From: Caecitellus pseudoparvulus
Lineage: Eukaryota; Bigyra: Bicosoecida
Direction of reading: 5' to 3'
Assembly: GCA_965644315.1 (NCBI GenBank)
Contig: CBFFRQ010000094.1
Location: 62,001 to 126,000 of the forward strand
DNA: 64,000 nt
The position numbers were made by a program, and so were the translations under genes. The number at the start of each line of letters is the position of its first letter. The first letter of the stretch is position 1. The notes below the pieces were generated by a model. That model did no database searches and was not told where the DNA came from. It saw only the letters and a program-made list of their open reading frames with translations. This document shows, in pieces, positions 55,899-64,000 of the stretch.

Positions 55899-57146
55899 AT
55901 GCTTGAGCCCTTGCTCGCAGAGAGAATGGAAGCCTTTGCTTCCGATGCAGCAATCTGCTGCCACCACGCACTTCCAAGGAAGAAGGTTCGAAAACTCCAA
56001 CTGGCCCTTCGTGACTTCCATGATTTCATATGTGGCGACGGCAAAGATGGCGGCAAAAGTGGGAAAAGCGGGAAAGGCGTCAAAGGAGGGAAAGGCGTCA
56101 AAGGCGTCAAAGGCGTCAAAGGCGTCAAAGGTGGGAAAGGCGTCAAAGGCGTCAAAGGCGTGAAAGGTGGGAAAGGCGTGAAAGGTGGGAAAGGCGTGAA
56201 AGGAGTGAAAGCCGTGAAAGGCGTGAAAGGCGGGAAGCGCAAGGAAGCCGGGAAGCGCGGGAAAGGCGGCTCTGCTTACGTTGGCAGTGAGGACAGCAGT
56301 GAGGATAGCAGTGAGGATAGCAGCGAGCACAGCAGTAAGGATAGCAGTGAGGATAGCAGTGAGGATAGCAGTGAGGATAGCAGCGAGGACAGCAACGAGG
56401 ATAGCAGCAAGGACAGCAGTGAGGACTCCAAACGCAAGGATGGCACTGCCACGCCAAGCGAAGGCAAAGCTCTGGGGGGCACTGCCACGCCTGGCGAAGG
56501 CAAGGTTGAAGGAGGCACTTCCACGCCTGGCGAAGGCAAAGCTGTCGGCTCTAGCACCATCGATAAGACGCGTTGGCGCATTCAGTCTCGACAACGACTG
56601 GGGAAAGCGTTGAGAAAGAAGCACCTTTTGAAGAAGGATACGCTGTTCACCCATCAGTACGAGAATGTTCGGAGCGCCTTCAACAGACTGATTGGGGTAA
56701 AAGAAGAAAACACAAAAGAAATTGACAGTTTGCGGAAACATGTTGAGGCCTTATCCCTGAACTTATACCACTGGTACGAGGTCGTCGCTCCTGGAACAGC
56801 CATTGAGTGGCTTTGCGGGAAGACGCACACCTCACGTGTTCACACTGAAGTTCGGAAAATCATCAGCAACAAAGCGGACGATGACAACAAGTCTGAGCGA
56901 CGCATCTGGGTTGCTGCCGACAAGGTTGCGCAGCTTCTGGATGAGTCCATACACGCGAACTCCTTCAAAAGGAGGGTTTGCGTTGTAGTCATCCAGCTTA
57001 TCATCCTGCTCGGCCTGGTTTTTGCCGTCGTGGACCTCTCCGGTGCTGCAATTTTTGGATCAAGCGAAACAGTTGTGAGCGGGCAAATCGAGAGCACTGT
57101 CCAGCTGCGAGGGTCACAAAGTCCCAACGCGACAGCCCTTGCGTAG
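55899..57146 (+). CDS. Charge-segregated repeat protein with C-terminal membrane segment, unknown
   Basis: A single exon of 415 residues from the ATG at 55899 (MLEPLLAERMEAFASDAAIC), ending in TAG. Residues of about 50-125 are a strongly basic array of KGVKGGK/KGVK units (56050-56250). These switch abruptly to an acidic DSSED/NEDSSKD array (56286-56430), then three copies of a TPxEGKxxGGT unit. The remaining half is globular, with helical YENVRSAFNRLIGVKEENTK and LRKHVEALSLNLYHWYEVV. One hydrophobic helix (VCVVVIQLIILLGLVFAVV) lies near the C-terminus. No family recognised. The layout suggests a tail-proximal membrane protein with a polyelectrolyte N-terminal region. It is unlike its neighbours in composition and sits between two putative mobile elements. 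Confidence 0.65.
   Translation: MLEPLLAERMEAFASDAAICCHHALPRKKVRKLQLALRDFHDFICGDGKDGGKSGKSGKGVKGGKGVKGVKGVKGVKGGKGVKGVKGVKGGKGVKGGKGVKGVKAVKGVKGGKRKEAGKRGKGGSAYVGSEDSSEDSSEDSSEHSSKDSSEDSSEDSSEDSSEDSNEDSSKDSSEDSKRKDGTATPSEGKALGGTATPGEGKVEGGTSTPGEGKAVGSSTIDKTRWRIQSRQRLGKALRKKHLLKKDTLFTHQYENVRSAFNRLIGVKEENTKEIDSLRKHVEALSLNLYHWYEVVAPGTAIEWLCGKTHTSRVHTEVRKIISNKADDDNKSERRIWVAADKVAQLLDESIHANSFKRRVCVVVIQLIILLGLVFAVVDLSGAAIFGSSETVVSGQIESTVQLRGSQSPNATALA
56050..56430 (+). repeat. Coding microsatellite-like arrays: KGVKGGK then SSED
   Basis: A (GGCGTCAAA)n/(GGTGGGAAA)n array encodes Lys-Gly-Val units up to about 56250. An array of GA(G/C)GATAGCAGT units encoding Glu-Asp-Ser-Ser runs from 56286. Both are 9-12-bp period arrays within one reading frame. 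Confidence 0.92.
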
Positions 57147-57244
57147 CCTTAGAATGCGGGGGCGGGGCTTCTGTACGGGCTCCAAGGATACTGCAAATGC
57201 ATTTCCGCTAAACACACAGTCATAAGATTTTTTTGAGAGCGGCT

Positions 57245-57270
57245 ACCCGCCGAGTTGCAACTCGGCGGGT
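57245..57270. repeat. 26-bp perfect palindrome
   Basis: Each half is ACCCGCCGAGTTG and its exact complement follows with no spacer. It lies 99 bp after the charge-block gene. Diverged half-sites of the same sequence cluster at 61.83-61.94 kb. It may be an element boundary, a protein-binding site or a hairpin. Confidence 0.95.
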
Positions 57271-57784
57271 CGGGCTCCTTAACAAGTTTCGCCCTCCGGG
57301 CGCTTCAGAAGTCCAAAATGACGGGGATTAGCGTTGCTTCATGTCTCCTTTGTATCAAATTCGTTTCGTGCCGGGGGTGCCGCAGTGGGCCGCGCAATGG
57401 GATGGGGGCGGTCAGGCGTGGTGGCGCAGGCGGGGCGGCCCTCGCACGGCCCCGTCACTTTGGCCTGGTGCTGAGGTCATTTTGGCAAAAATCGCAGAGG
57501 GCACTGCGTTCGATGTGTACATGCCGGTGGTTGCATTGGCACGCGCTGCTCCGCTCTGGATGGCGCAGGAGACCGCCGCAAAGTGCGCCTTTTGGGCCCC
57601 AAATTCCGCCTCCACAGCCGGGTCGCCAACTTCCTGCGCCAGATCCCTTGCACCGCAGCGCACGTGCGCATGAAGGCGATTTCCTGCCTTTGCATTGCAT
57701 TTTAAGCGCCGTGCACGATTCATTTGTCCGATGCAGCACCCCCCTTGACTGGCTGTCTTGGGCTGCCGCCACTGGAAGTCGGCC

Positions 57785-58170
57785 CACTAGTAATTTACGT
57801 CTTCGAACCCTCTCTGGCGTAATGAGGAAATGCACATTAGAGCGCTGAACATGAGAAAATGATTGACTAGTGTTGGTGCCAGTGCGAGTTTTCACACGGG
57901 CGGCTGTGCTAGTGCCAAGTCTGTGTTAGTGAAGTGCTTGGCGTGCACCATTTGGGTTGATCTTGCTAGTGTGCCCGGGTTTTGCCAAAACTGTTCACCA
58001 CTCATTTCTCTAGGGGTAGGTTGTGCGCTAGCGCGCTAGACCTTTGCGAAGCGTCGCTAGTGTGAGCGGGGTTGGGAGCTGGTGCAGGGTCAGCTGTACT
58101 AGTGCGAGAGCTGTACTAGTACAGGAGACGTGCCTCCAGCTGCTGCTATGGCAACACACCCACACTAGTG
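57785..58170 (+). repeat. Left cluster of (A/G)CTAGTG motifs
   Basis: About ten copies of CTAGT or TTAGTG within 390 bp, often as GCTAGTGTG or TACTAGTGCGAG, including CTGTACTAGTACAGG. The density is far above chance. The orientation is mainly TAGTG on the plus strand. Confidence 0.85.
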
Positions 58171-59072
58171 AGCATGAAGCTGGCGGGGCCGCCGACTCTG
58201 TGCACCCTCTCCCTCGTTATTTCAAGCCATGCACGCTTCCTCTTTGGGCCGTGATGGTGTTAGTGGTCTGGGGTGCCCTGCGTCGACTGGCGTTGCGTTT
58301 CGCTGCTGGCCAACGTCTTCGCAACGCCTGCCCCAGGGGGGCCGGGCGGGATTCCTACCTCATCCCCGGCACCCAGTATACCCATCATCACCTAGCTTTA
58401 GGTTTGGTATGTCCCATTGCCCTGCGATGGTCTTTCAGGAGGGTCTGAGCGAGCGCCGCCCAAAGCAGCGTCTGGCCCAAACAGCTGTGACAAGGTGAAA
58501 CGCCACGTGCTGAATTTCAGCCTGTGCAGCCGGTGCCGCATGGCAGGAACGGTGCATGCCCCAGATAGCGAACCTACCCTCCCATGGGTCATGGGTGCGT
58601 GCTGGGCTTCGGGCAATGCGGGCGGCTGGCCCCCACTTCTCGCTCCTGCATTTCCTGGCTTTCTCCACATCCCAGCGTTGCACACACTTCCAGCCCTGAA
58701 CCTGCCGGAATTGCTGCACACCCACCCCAAACGTTCACCATGTCACTCACATTCCCCATGGGGGACCTCCACAGCGAGGAGGGAGCCCAATGGCAAGGGC
58801 CGAGTTCACTGGTGCAGGCGCTCATCTCTGCAATGCTGCCCACCAGCTCATCTGCATCAGAGCCGCCAGCGCCGTGGTGACTCGGAAGCGTCCACGTAGT
58901 GTGGTACGTTCGTCTTTCAGAGCTATCAGCCGTGCTGCCGCCGTCGTTGAGACGCCTTTGATCCTGCAAGGTGACGATGGTGCGGGCAGCTTCCCGCTGC
59001 GTGTGTGACGCTCACGCCTCCACCCGCCTTTCACCCTGACATCGTCTGCAGCCGAGACGGCCACTTTCACAT

Positions 59073-59082
59073 CTTTATATAA
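59073..59082 (+). promoter_or_regulatory. TATA-like element upstream of unknown gene
   Basis: CTTTATATAA sits about 115 bp upstream of the first recognised coding exon of the gene that follows. Housekeeping genes in this window show no such element. Confidence 0.3.
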
Positions 59083-59191
59083 CAAAGATCTCGTTGGCGC
59101 AGCTGCTTTTGGTAGTATCGCCGCTATAGCTGCCCGTCCTTGCCTGTCAAACGGCTGCTGATGCCACAGCGATCGACGAGTTGCGTTGCAG

Positions 59192-60777
59192 AAGGCTAAC
59201 GCCAACGCCAACGCCAACGCCAACCCAGAAGCCCTCATGGCAGAGGCCATGGCCGACTGTAGGCCTGTCAAGGCACCCAAGCCGCTTGGTGTCGAAGAGG
59301 AACTTGTTTCGCTGCTGGAGATGGCGACGTCTTCGGGTACTCCTCTCCAACAAGCGATTGTCAAGGCGATGCGCAGCATGTTTGTGTGCTCTGCAACCGA
59401 CAGGCCCTACCTCCACCGCGCAGCTGGTATGGGGCAGGCGAGGATGTCCCATTTGGAGGACGCCGTGTCTCCAGCGGTGAAGGCACAGGTAAGGAAGACC
59501 TCCAAGAAGCATGCTGCGCATGCCGGAGACCACCTTACTGCTATCCTGGAGAAGGAGACTGACGCCGACCCAGTTCCATGGCCCCGAAAGTTCAGGGCAG
59601 AAGGCCGCCGCATCGGAGTCGGCCTCATTTTTGAAAACCCGGACTTCATCTTCGCTGACGCCAAAGTCTTGGTCGACACCCTGCAGGCAGCAATCAACAC
59701 TGTCGCCTCCAAGTAGGACCCTCCCCTCCAGGTGGTTGAAGACTTGGAGGAAGACGGGGAACAGCCAGAAGCACATGACTCGAACCCTGTTCAGCATGAC
59801 ACCAACTTCTCTTCGCCATGGCAGAGTATGTGCCTCGAAAGTGTGCGAGCAGCAGCGAACAAGGCCTCTCTGCAAGAGGAGATGGCCGAGCAGGGTAGTG
59901 TGCTTCGTGCTCTGGAGGACATGGTGTCGGCCAGCAAGCATGCAAAATATGCAGGTCTCGCAAAGACACTGAAGAGTGCCAGCAACAAGTGCCGCGCGAA
60001 GATCACGAGGTGAGTGGACGGGAGGTGTCTGTCATGCCTGCGCAGCACAGGATGGTGCACTCCTCGAGCTCTGCGCAGTGCGGAGTGCCTGGGAAGTTTT
60101 GGGCCGTGGCAAGATATGAAGAGGAAGTACGATCCTGTTCACGAGAAGTGCACTGGAGGGGCGACTGCTCGGTCTGACCACAGCATGACCCTGTTCGAGG
60201 TGTCATCCGAGGATCCCGAATACCGCCACAGCTGGGTGCCCAAGGTGTGTATGGGTATGCCTGTGGACCGGCTGGAGCGAAGCTGTGTCCAGTTGCTGCT
60301 TCTCCACCATAGTTCTTCGTGCCGCAGGTCAGGGGCAACCGAAGGACATCCGACCGCTCTGGGCAGCGCGCATCCTTGCTGGAGGTGGACGTTTGCCGCT
60401 CTCGCATCATTGGAGACGACTCCATCAAGGCTGTCTTCGAGTGCCCACCCCTCGGAGGATCGGGTGCCGCCTGCACCCAGTACGGCCCCAACCTCGATCG
60501 ACTGGAGGAGGCACTTCGCGGCCCGGAAGTTGTCGCCACAGGGGCTCGTGCTGTCTTGGGGTGGATGGAGGCTGCGTACAAAGTCGCTGTCAACTGCTTG
60601 AACATCAAGAACAACCAATGGGTGGTTGATTGTGGGGACCTGGGCAGCCTCACCCCCGCCGACAAGAAGCATGCGTGCTGCATGTTGGCCATGGTGTGGA
60701 CGTCCCTCCGCATGAAGCACCATGTGCACACGGAGCTGGTCGGGCTTACTCGTCGCCTCGTGTCCGCTTTGGGCTGA
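59192..60777 (+). CDS. Unknown multi-exon gene inside candidate element
   Basis: Coding exons, in phase: an open segment from 59192 to the region before 59714, then 59732-60009, 60079-60244 and 60328-60777 (TGA). The last three encode 297 residues (VVEDLEEDGEQPEAHDSN ... LTRRLVSALG), Glu/Ala-rich then more globular with several Cys (FECPP, VVDCGDLGS, KHACCMLAM). The first segment starts with an Asn-Ala repeat and includes VEEELVSLLEMATSSGTPLQ. A TAG at 59714 lies in the same phase. It could end a separate upstream gene or fall in an intron ending CCTCCCCTCCAG at 59731, for which no good donor was found. The first clear ATG is at 59237. No family recognised and no transposase motif seen. Confidence 0.5.
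59200..59224 (+). repeat. Short hexanucleotide repeat encoding Asn-Ala
   Basis: Four to five copies of AACGCC in frame, at the start of the first recognised exon of the unknown gene. Confidence 0.9.
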
Positions 60778-60892
60778 TGCTCTTTGGCTTGGTTTTGGTG
60801 CCGGAGCATTGAAGCTGAAGTGCTTGTGGTCATTGAACGGCTTTACAGGTGCTTTTGAATGCATGTGGGTCACGGCAGGCTGGCCCTGTTTT

Positions 60893-61060
60893 ACTAGTAA
60901 AGGATGTGCTACTAGGAGGAAGTGCTGCTTGCGGGAGCGCTAGTAGTGCCCAGGGCAGCTGCGCGCACTAGTAGCGCTCCCAGCACGCGGAAATTCACTA
61001 GTGCGAGGCTCCGCCACCACCTCTCACTAGTACAGGCCTGGAGATGCATTCTCACTAGGA
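60893..61060 (-). repeat. Right cluster of CACTAG motifs
   Basis: At least six copies of ACTAGT/CACTAG within 170 bp, starting 115 bp after the unknown gene's stop. The orientation is largely opposite to the left cluster (CTCACTAGTACAGG, TTCACTAGTGCG, CTCACTAGGAGCG). Confidence 0.85.
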
Positions 61061-62403
61061 GCGCAAATGCCCCTCTCAAATATACTTACATGACCTTTGA
61101 ACTCTGGTGAAAAAGCACGCGTCAAAACTCTGCTAGCGGAGCGCTGTCAGGCGGCGGGCCGCCTGCCTCCACGCCACCTCTGCGCAGGCTGGACTCCCTC
61201 GCCCGCGACACGTATACACCACCCCGCCGGCCATTCACAATGCCCGCTGGGAGGATCCATGTCCACGTCTGAGTGCCACATGTTGCACTGGGATAGCCTG
61301 GGCGGTGCGTGGCCCTCAAGCGCTCCTCCTTCGTGCCTGGCACTCCCACACCATCACTCGAGCCACTGCCGCCCCTTCACAGGAATGGAAGACCTGACGG
61401 CCTGATCATGAGGGCCAAGCCCCACTGTGACGCGAGCTCGCCATTGTGAGTGCCCGGGGCTGCCGCGCTGGTGCCTTGTGCAGGAAGCGGCTACGTCGTG
61501 ACTGCAGGTGTCAAGGTGCAGAGCCACGCGAGCATCCTTTCCCTACCTTCACAGGCTCTCCGGGACGCAATGCTGTTGGAGACTTGGCGTGCAACCCTGA
61601 ATGACCATGGGAAGTTCGTGACAGTGCTGGACTACACGAGTGGCTCTCGATGGCAGAGGCGGGCGGCGGGGCAGAGGCATGGCCAGAGGCATCAGTGCTC
61701 CGAGGCGAATGTCGTGGACGCGGGGGCATGCATTGCAGCACACAACGCTGCCTGGCGGAGTATGGCAGGCCAGCGCGAGCTGGAAGGTGCTGCACCCTCC
61801 CCCCCCCCCCACCCCAGCAATGCACAGCCCCAGTTGAGTCGGCGGGTACGCTGGCCACCCCGCCGAGTTGGGGGAACTCGCCGCCTCATCCCGCCGAGCA
61901 AGGTCGCGAAGACTGGCCCTCCGCCGAGTTGCAAATCGGCGCCCTTGAACCCCCACAGAAACTATCATGAAGGTCAAGTTCCGCGGCAGATGCACATGCA
62001 CGAGAAGAGGCCTGCCACCAGGCACACCGCGGGAAGCAGGCTGTTCATCAGACTCATTGCCCCCCGTGCGCGAACAAGGTAGTCGTAACGGTCACAGGCT
62101 TGGTGTGGATCGTCTGCTCCATCCGGGCCAGCTGCCTCTTCCTGGGCGTTTTCAAGTGTGCTGGCAGCGCTGGGTACCAGACCAAATCCGAACAAGAGAA
62201 GTACGCCCAGCCACAAAAGCGCGCACGTGTTCCAGAGGCAGCATTCCCTCTCGGTATTCCAGCCTAGAGGCAGGAAAGGACACCTCTCCAACCGCACATA
62301 TCCAGTGTAGCTGCTCCTGCCATAACTCGAATCTCCACCACCTCCCCACGACACAAGAATATCACTTGGAAAGGGGGTTGGAATCACCACTGCCACGCGA
62401 TTG
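61061..62403. other. Region without a supported gene; scattered exon-like pieces
   Basis: Several intron-like signals occur (GTGCGTGG at about 61305, acceptors CTTCACAG at 61381 and 61556). They flank short open pieces such as ALRDAMLLETWRATLNDHGK (61557 onward) and NGRPDGLIMRAKPHCDASS. I could not join them in one frame, so this may be a decayed or fast-evolving gene. The palindrome half-sites lie at 61832-61943. Confidence 0.3.
61832..61943. repeat. Cluster of diverged palindrome half-sites
   Basis: Five matches or near-matches to CCGCCGAGTT in both orientations: GAGTCGGCGGGT near 61836, CCCCGCCGAGTTG near 61858, GAACTCGCCGCC near 61874, CCCGCCGAGC near 61890, and CCGCCGAGTTGCAAATCGGCG at 61921. 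The last is a near-complete palindrome related to the one at 57245. Confidence 0.8.
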
Positions 62404-62725
62404 ATGCGCGGTGGGGTTCGGGATGTCCTGGCAATCTCACGCTGCAGCGACACCCATGCCAGCTTCGACATGCCGATCATCTCAATGCGCGCCGTGCTCC
62501 CCACTCGCACGCCTACCAATGTCCCACAGCATGTGCATCATCGCCTCGGCACCTTCGGCCATGGGCACCGGGGCGAGCGGGGTGCGGTCCACGTGGCCCC
62601 TGATTGGGCCAAGGCGGCCATCAGGGAAGTAGCGAAGCCAGCATTGTTTGTGAATCTCATCTCAATACGACATACACGCAGCCCCAGACCTCCGCATCAA
62701 GCGCGCGAAGGACACTCCCTATGAT
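62404..62725 (-). pseudogene. Decayed copy of the MULE C-terminal module
   Basis: On the minus strand this contains VLRALDAEVWGCVYVVL and then, after a one-base insertion, FPDGRLGPIRGHVDRTPLAP. These match VRAFDAQGWDCVYVVLG and FPDGRLGPVRDQVDHSRLAH of the 47.9-52.8 kb transposase protein, with clear DNA-level similarity. Further downstream it keeps a CQDIP remnant. Stop codons and frame shifts show it is not functional. The rest of the transposase is absent. Confidence 0.8.
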
Positions 62726-62951
62726 ACACCCAATCGCGCACACTGCAACACCCACCCGAAGCCCACTTGCCTTCAAACACAGGCATGCCCCTCCACGACT
62801 CTCAACAACGCGCGCAGGAATCCCAGGACACATCCCAATGCAAGACCACACGCCGCTGGTCCACAACCCTTCCCGCTCACCAACGCACTGCGTTTCTTAT
62901 TCAATGCCTGACTCGTCATGTGCCTGCCAGCTTGGTGCAGCACGCCATGCC

Positions 62952-64000
62952 TTACCCACACCGCCGCCCAATCGTGGAACCTAAGAGGCCAAAGAGGAGC
63001 TCGGGCATCTGGGGGATTTGAGGGCGCGTGTACCCCGCCTTCTCTGCTCTAGAATACCACAAGGCGGCCTGTATCCTGTCTGGCGTGACACGCGCACCAC
63101 GGGTGTACATGGCGCCCAGCCGTGAGCACGCCTCAGCGGCGTACTCTGCAATACATCGCGCGTCCTCAGACGACGGTCGAAAACTGCCCCGACCAGCATC
63201 GGTGTGGGACTTGAGTTGTCGCAGCTCCCTCGTTGCTTCAGCCAAGAGCCGCTCAGCACGGTCAGCCCGGGACTTTGCTTCTGACACCTCACTTGCCGCC
63301 GCGAGTGCTCGCTCCTCTGCAGCCAGCGCTCGTTTCTTGGCCTCGGCTGCCTGCCGCTCCGCAGCCACAGCGCGCTGCTCTGCAGCGGCCACTCGCGACT
63401 GCACCTGTCCTCGCTGACCCTCAGCTGCCGACGCGCATTGTTCTGCCTCTACAGCGCGTGATTTCGCTGCACTGACCTGGATCCCGGCCGATGCCGCACG
63501 CTGCTCTGCAGCTGCCGCGCGTGCGTTGGCCTCAGATATCGCAACCTGTGCCGCTGCGAGCACAGCTTCCAGCGAGCTGACACTGAGCACAGCTAAGTTG
63601 TCCCCGCTTTCCAGATCCACGGCCCCGTCGTCTGCAGCCAGTGCCTCCCCATGCCGCTGCTCCAGCAGCCTGCGCACAGAGCTCCCCTTTGCGCCCGCAC
63701 ACGTCAGTCGGAAGCCGGGGCCAAGGCCCCACTGCCCACCTGCATGCACGTCAATTGCCTGCATACCAGTCAACGACAAGAGCTCCTTCACCACCGTCGC
63801 GTGGCCGTTTTGACAGGCCAGGCGGAAGGCCAGCTCTTGCTGGGCGTGCACGTCCACAGCCTGGGAGCCCGTCTGCGCGAGCAGTCGCCGTACACGGGAG
63901 CCGCTTCCTTTGCTGCAGGCGGCGATGAAAGGGCTGCCGCCCCCCTCGCCTTCCAGCTCGGACAAGGTATCTTCGCTGGAGCACTGCACCAGTGTGTCAG
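62952..64000 (-). CDS. Ankyrin / coiled-coil / Sel1-like protein, 5' end beyond the window
   Basis: An open frame enters from the right edge and ends at TAA 62952-62954, giving about 349 residues in the window. The N-terminal part has about three ankyrin-like units (SPFIAACSKGSGSRVRRLLA, LAFRLACQNGHATVVKELLS, RLTCAGAKGSSVRRLLEQ). A long Ala/Glu/Arg coiled coil follows (EQRAAAAERQ-type heptads). It ends with one Sel1-like repeat (CSRLGAMYTRGARVTPDRIQ, AALWYSRAEKAG). Such combinations serve as protein-interaction scaffolds; the partner is unknown. A good 5' splice site (GGTAAG) overlaps the stop, so the true C-terminus may lie in a further exon to the left, where the decayed MULE fragment now is. 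Confidence 0.7.
   Translation of the reverse strand, partial: DTLVQCSSEDTLSELEGEGGGSPFIAACSKGSGSRVRRLLAQTGSQAVDVHAQQELAFRLACQNGHATVVKELLSLTGMQAIDVHAGGQWGLGPGFRLTCAGAKGSSVRRLLEQRHGEALAADDGAVDLESGDNLAVLSVSSLEAVLAAAQVAISEANARAAAAEQRAASAGIQVSAAKSRAVEAEQCASAAEGQRGQVQSRVAAAEQRAVAAERQAAEAKKRALAAEERALAAASEVSEAKSRADRAERLLAEATRELRQLKSHTDAGRGSFRPSSEDARCIAEYAAEACSRLGAMYTRGARVTPDRIQAALWYSRAEKAGYTRPQIPQMPELLFGLLGSTIGRRCG

Larger units (their letters stand above)
57147..59191. other. Non-coding left flank of candidate element
   Basis: About 2 kb containing the 26-bp palindrome (57245), the left CTAGT cluster (57785-58170) and a TATA-like TTATATAA at about 59075. ORFs up to 160 codons exist, but none resembles a conserved protein. 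An ATG-led frame at 58740 could be a first exon of the next gene, but no splice in phase was found. Confidence 0.45.
57245..61943. mobile_element. Candidate DNA element with palindromic ends and CTAGT subterminal repeats
   Basis: The arrangement is symmetric: palindrome at 57245, CTAGT-motif cluster at 57785-58170, a multi-exon unknown gene, a second CTAGT cluster at 60893-61060, and palindrome half-sites at 61832-61943. Left copies favour TGTACTAGTGCGAG and right copies favour its reverse complement CTCACTAGTACA. Inverted subterminal repeats are typical of cut-and-paste DNA transposons (for example hAT and CACTA groups). No known transposase was recognised and no target-site duplication found, so this is an inference from repeat layout. 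Confidence 0.4.

Noticed and set aside
58740-58876. First exon of the unknown gene at 59.2 kb
   Set aside because: The ATG-led frame looks plausible, but no GT donor near its end gives the phase needed to join at 59192.
54045-59716. TAG reassigned as a sense codon
   Set aside because: TAG is the natural stop of importin beta and of the charge-block gene in the same window, and the two odd TAGs may lie in introns.
57785-60950. CACTA (En/Spm) transposon defined by CACTAG...TAGTG ends
   Set aside because: CACTA-type termini can be picked only by choosing among many internal CTAGT copies, and no 3-bp target duplication was evident.

Overview
The window is nuclear DNA of a GC-rich, intron-containing, unicellular eukaryote. 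Introns are short (mostly 60-170 nt, GT-AG), and most 5' splice sites read GTGCGT. A ciliary protein (CFAP20) points to a flagellated cell. A giant cadherin and a leucine-rich-repeat receptor unlike animal or plant forms point to a free-living protist. A heterotrophic stramenopile such as a bicosoecid would fit, but that is a guess. No rRNA, tRNA or CRISPR was recognised.

Layout. Positions 1-17774 (minus) hold one giant secreted or membrane cadherin-repeat gene that runs off the left edge; at least 5,870 residues are encoded here. Positions 18.3-40.4 kb are a compact housekeeping cluster: very-long-chain acyl-CoA dehydrogenase (+), a PAK/STE20 kinase with two CRIB motifs (-), CFAP20 (+), a FANCJ/BRIP1-type Fe-S helicase (+), a LARP4-type La-related protein (-), importin beta-1 (+), a GT10 fucosyltransferase (-), RIO2 kinase (-) and a TMEM135-like membrane protein (+). 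I could assemble intact exon structures for all of them. Positions 41.2-46.2 kb (minus) encode an LRR receptor-like protein with a multi-pass membrane domain and recently duplicated LRR units.

The right third is accessory DNA. From 47.9 to 55.0 kb (minus) lies a large Mutator-like (MULE) element. Its transposase (FAR1/WRKY-GCM1-type zinc finger, DDE domain, SWIM finger, Tudor-like module) is preceded, in one continuous path broken only by a one-base frame change and one TAG, by a RecQ-helicase-like domain that lacks recognisable Walker A and DEAH motifs. A decayed piece of the same C-terminal module lies at 62.4-62.7 kb. From 57.2 to 61.9 kb is a second candidate element. It is bounded by a 26-bp perfect palindrome on one side and diverged copies of its half-site on the other, with CTAGT-type subterminal repeats in opposite orientation around an unknown multi-exon gene. 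Between the two elements is a gene for a strongly charge-segregated repeat protein. The right edge carries part of an ankyrin/coiled-coil/Sel1-like protein.

The best candidates for something undescribed are the RecQ-like/MULE composite, the CTAGT/palindrome element, a recurrent CCRATTTCCGC motif near gene starts in the housekeeping cluster, and the tandem-CRIB kinase.
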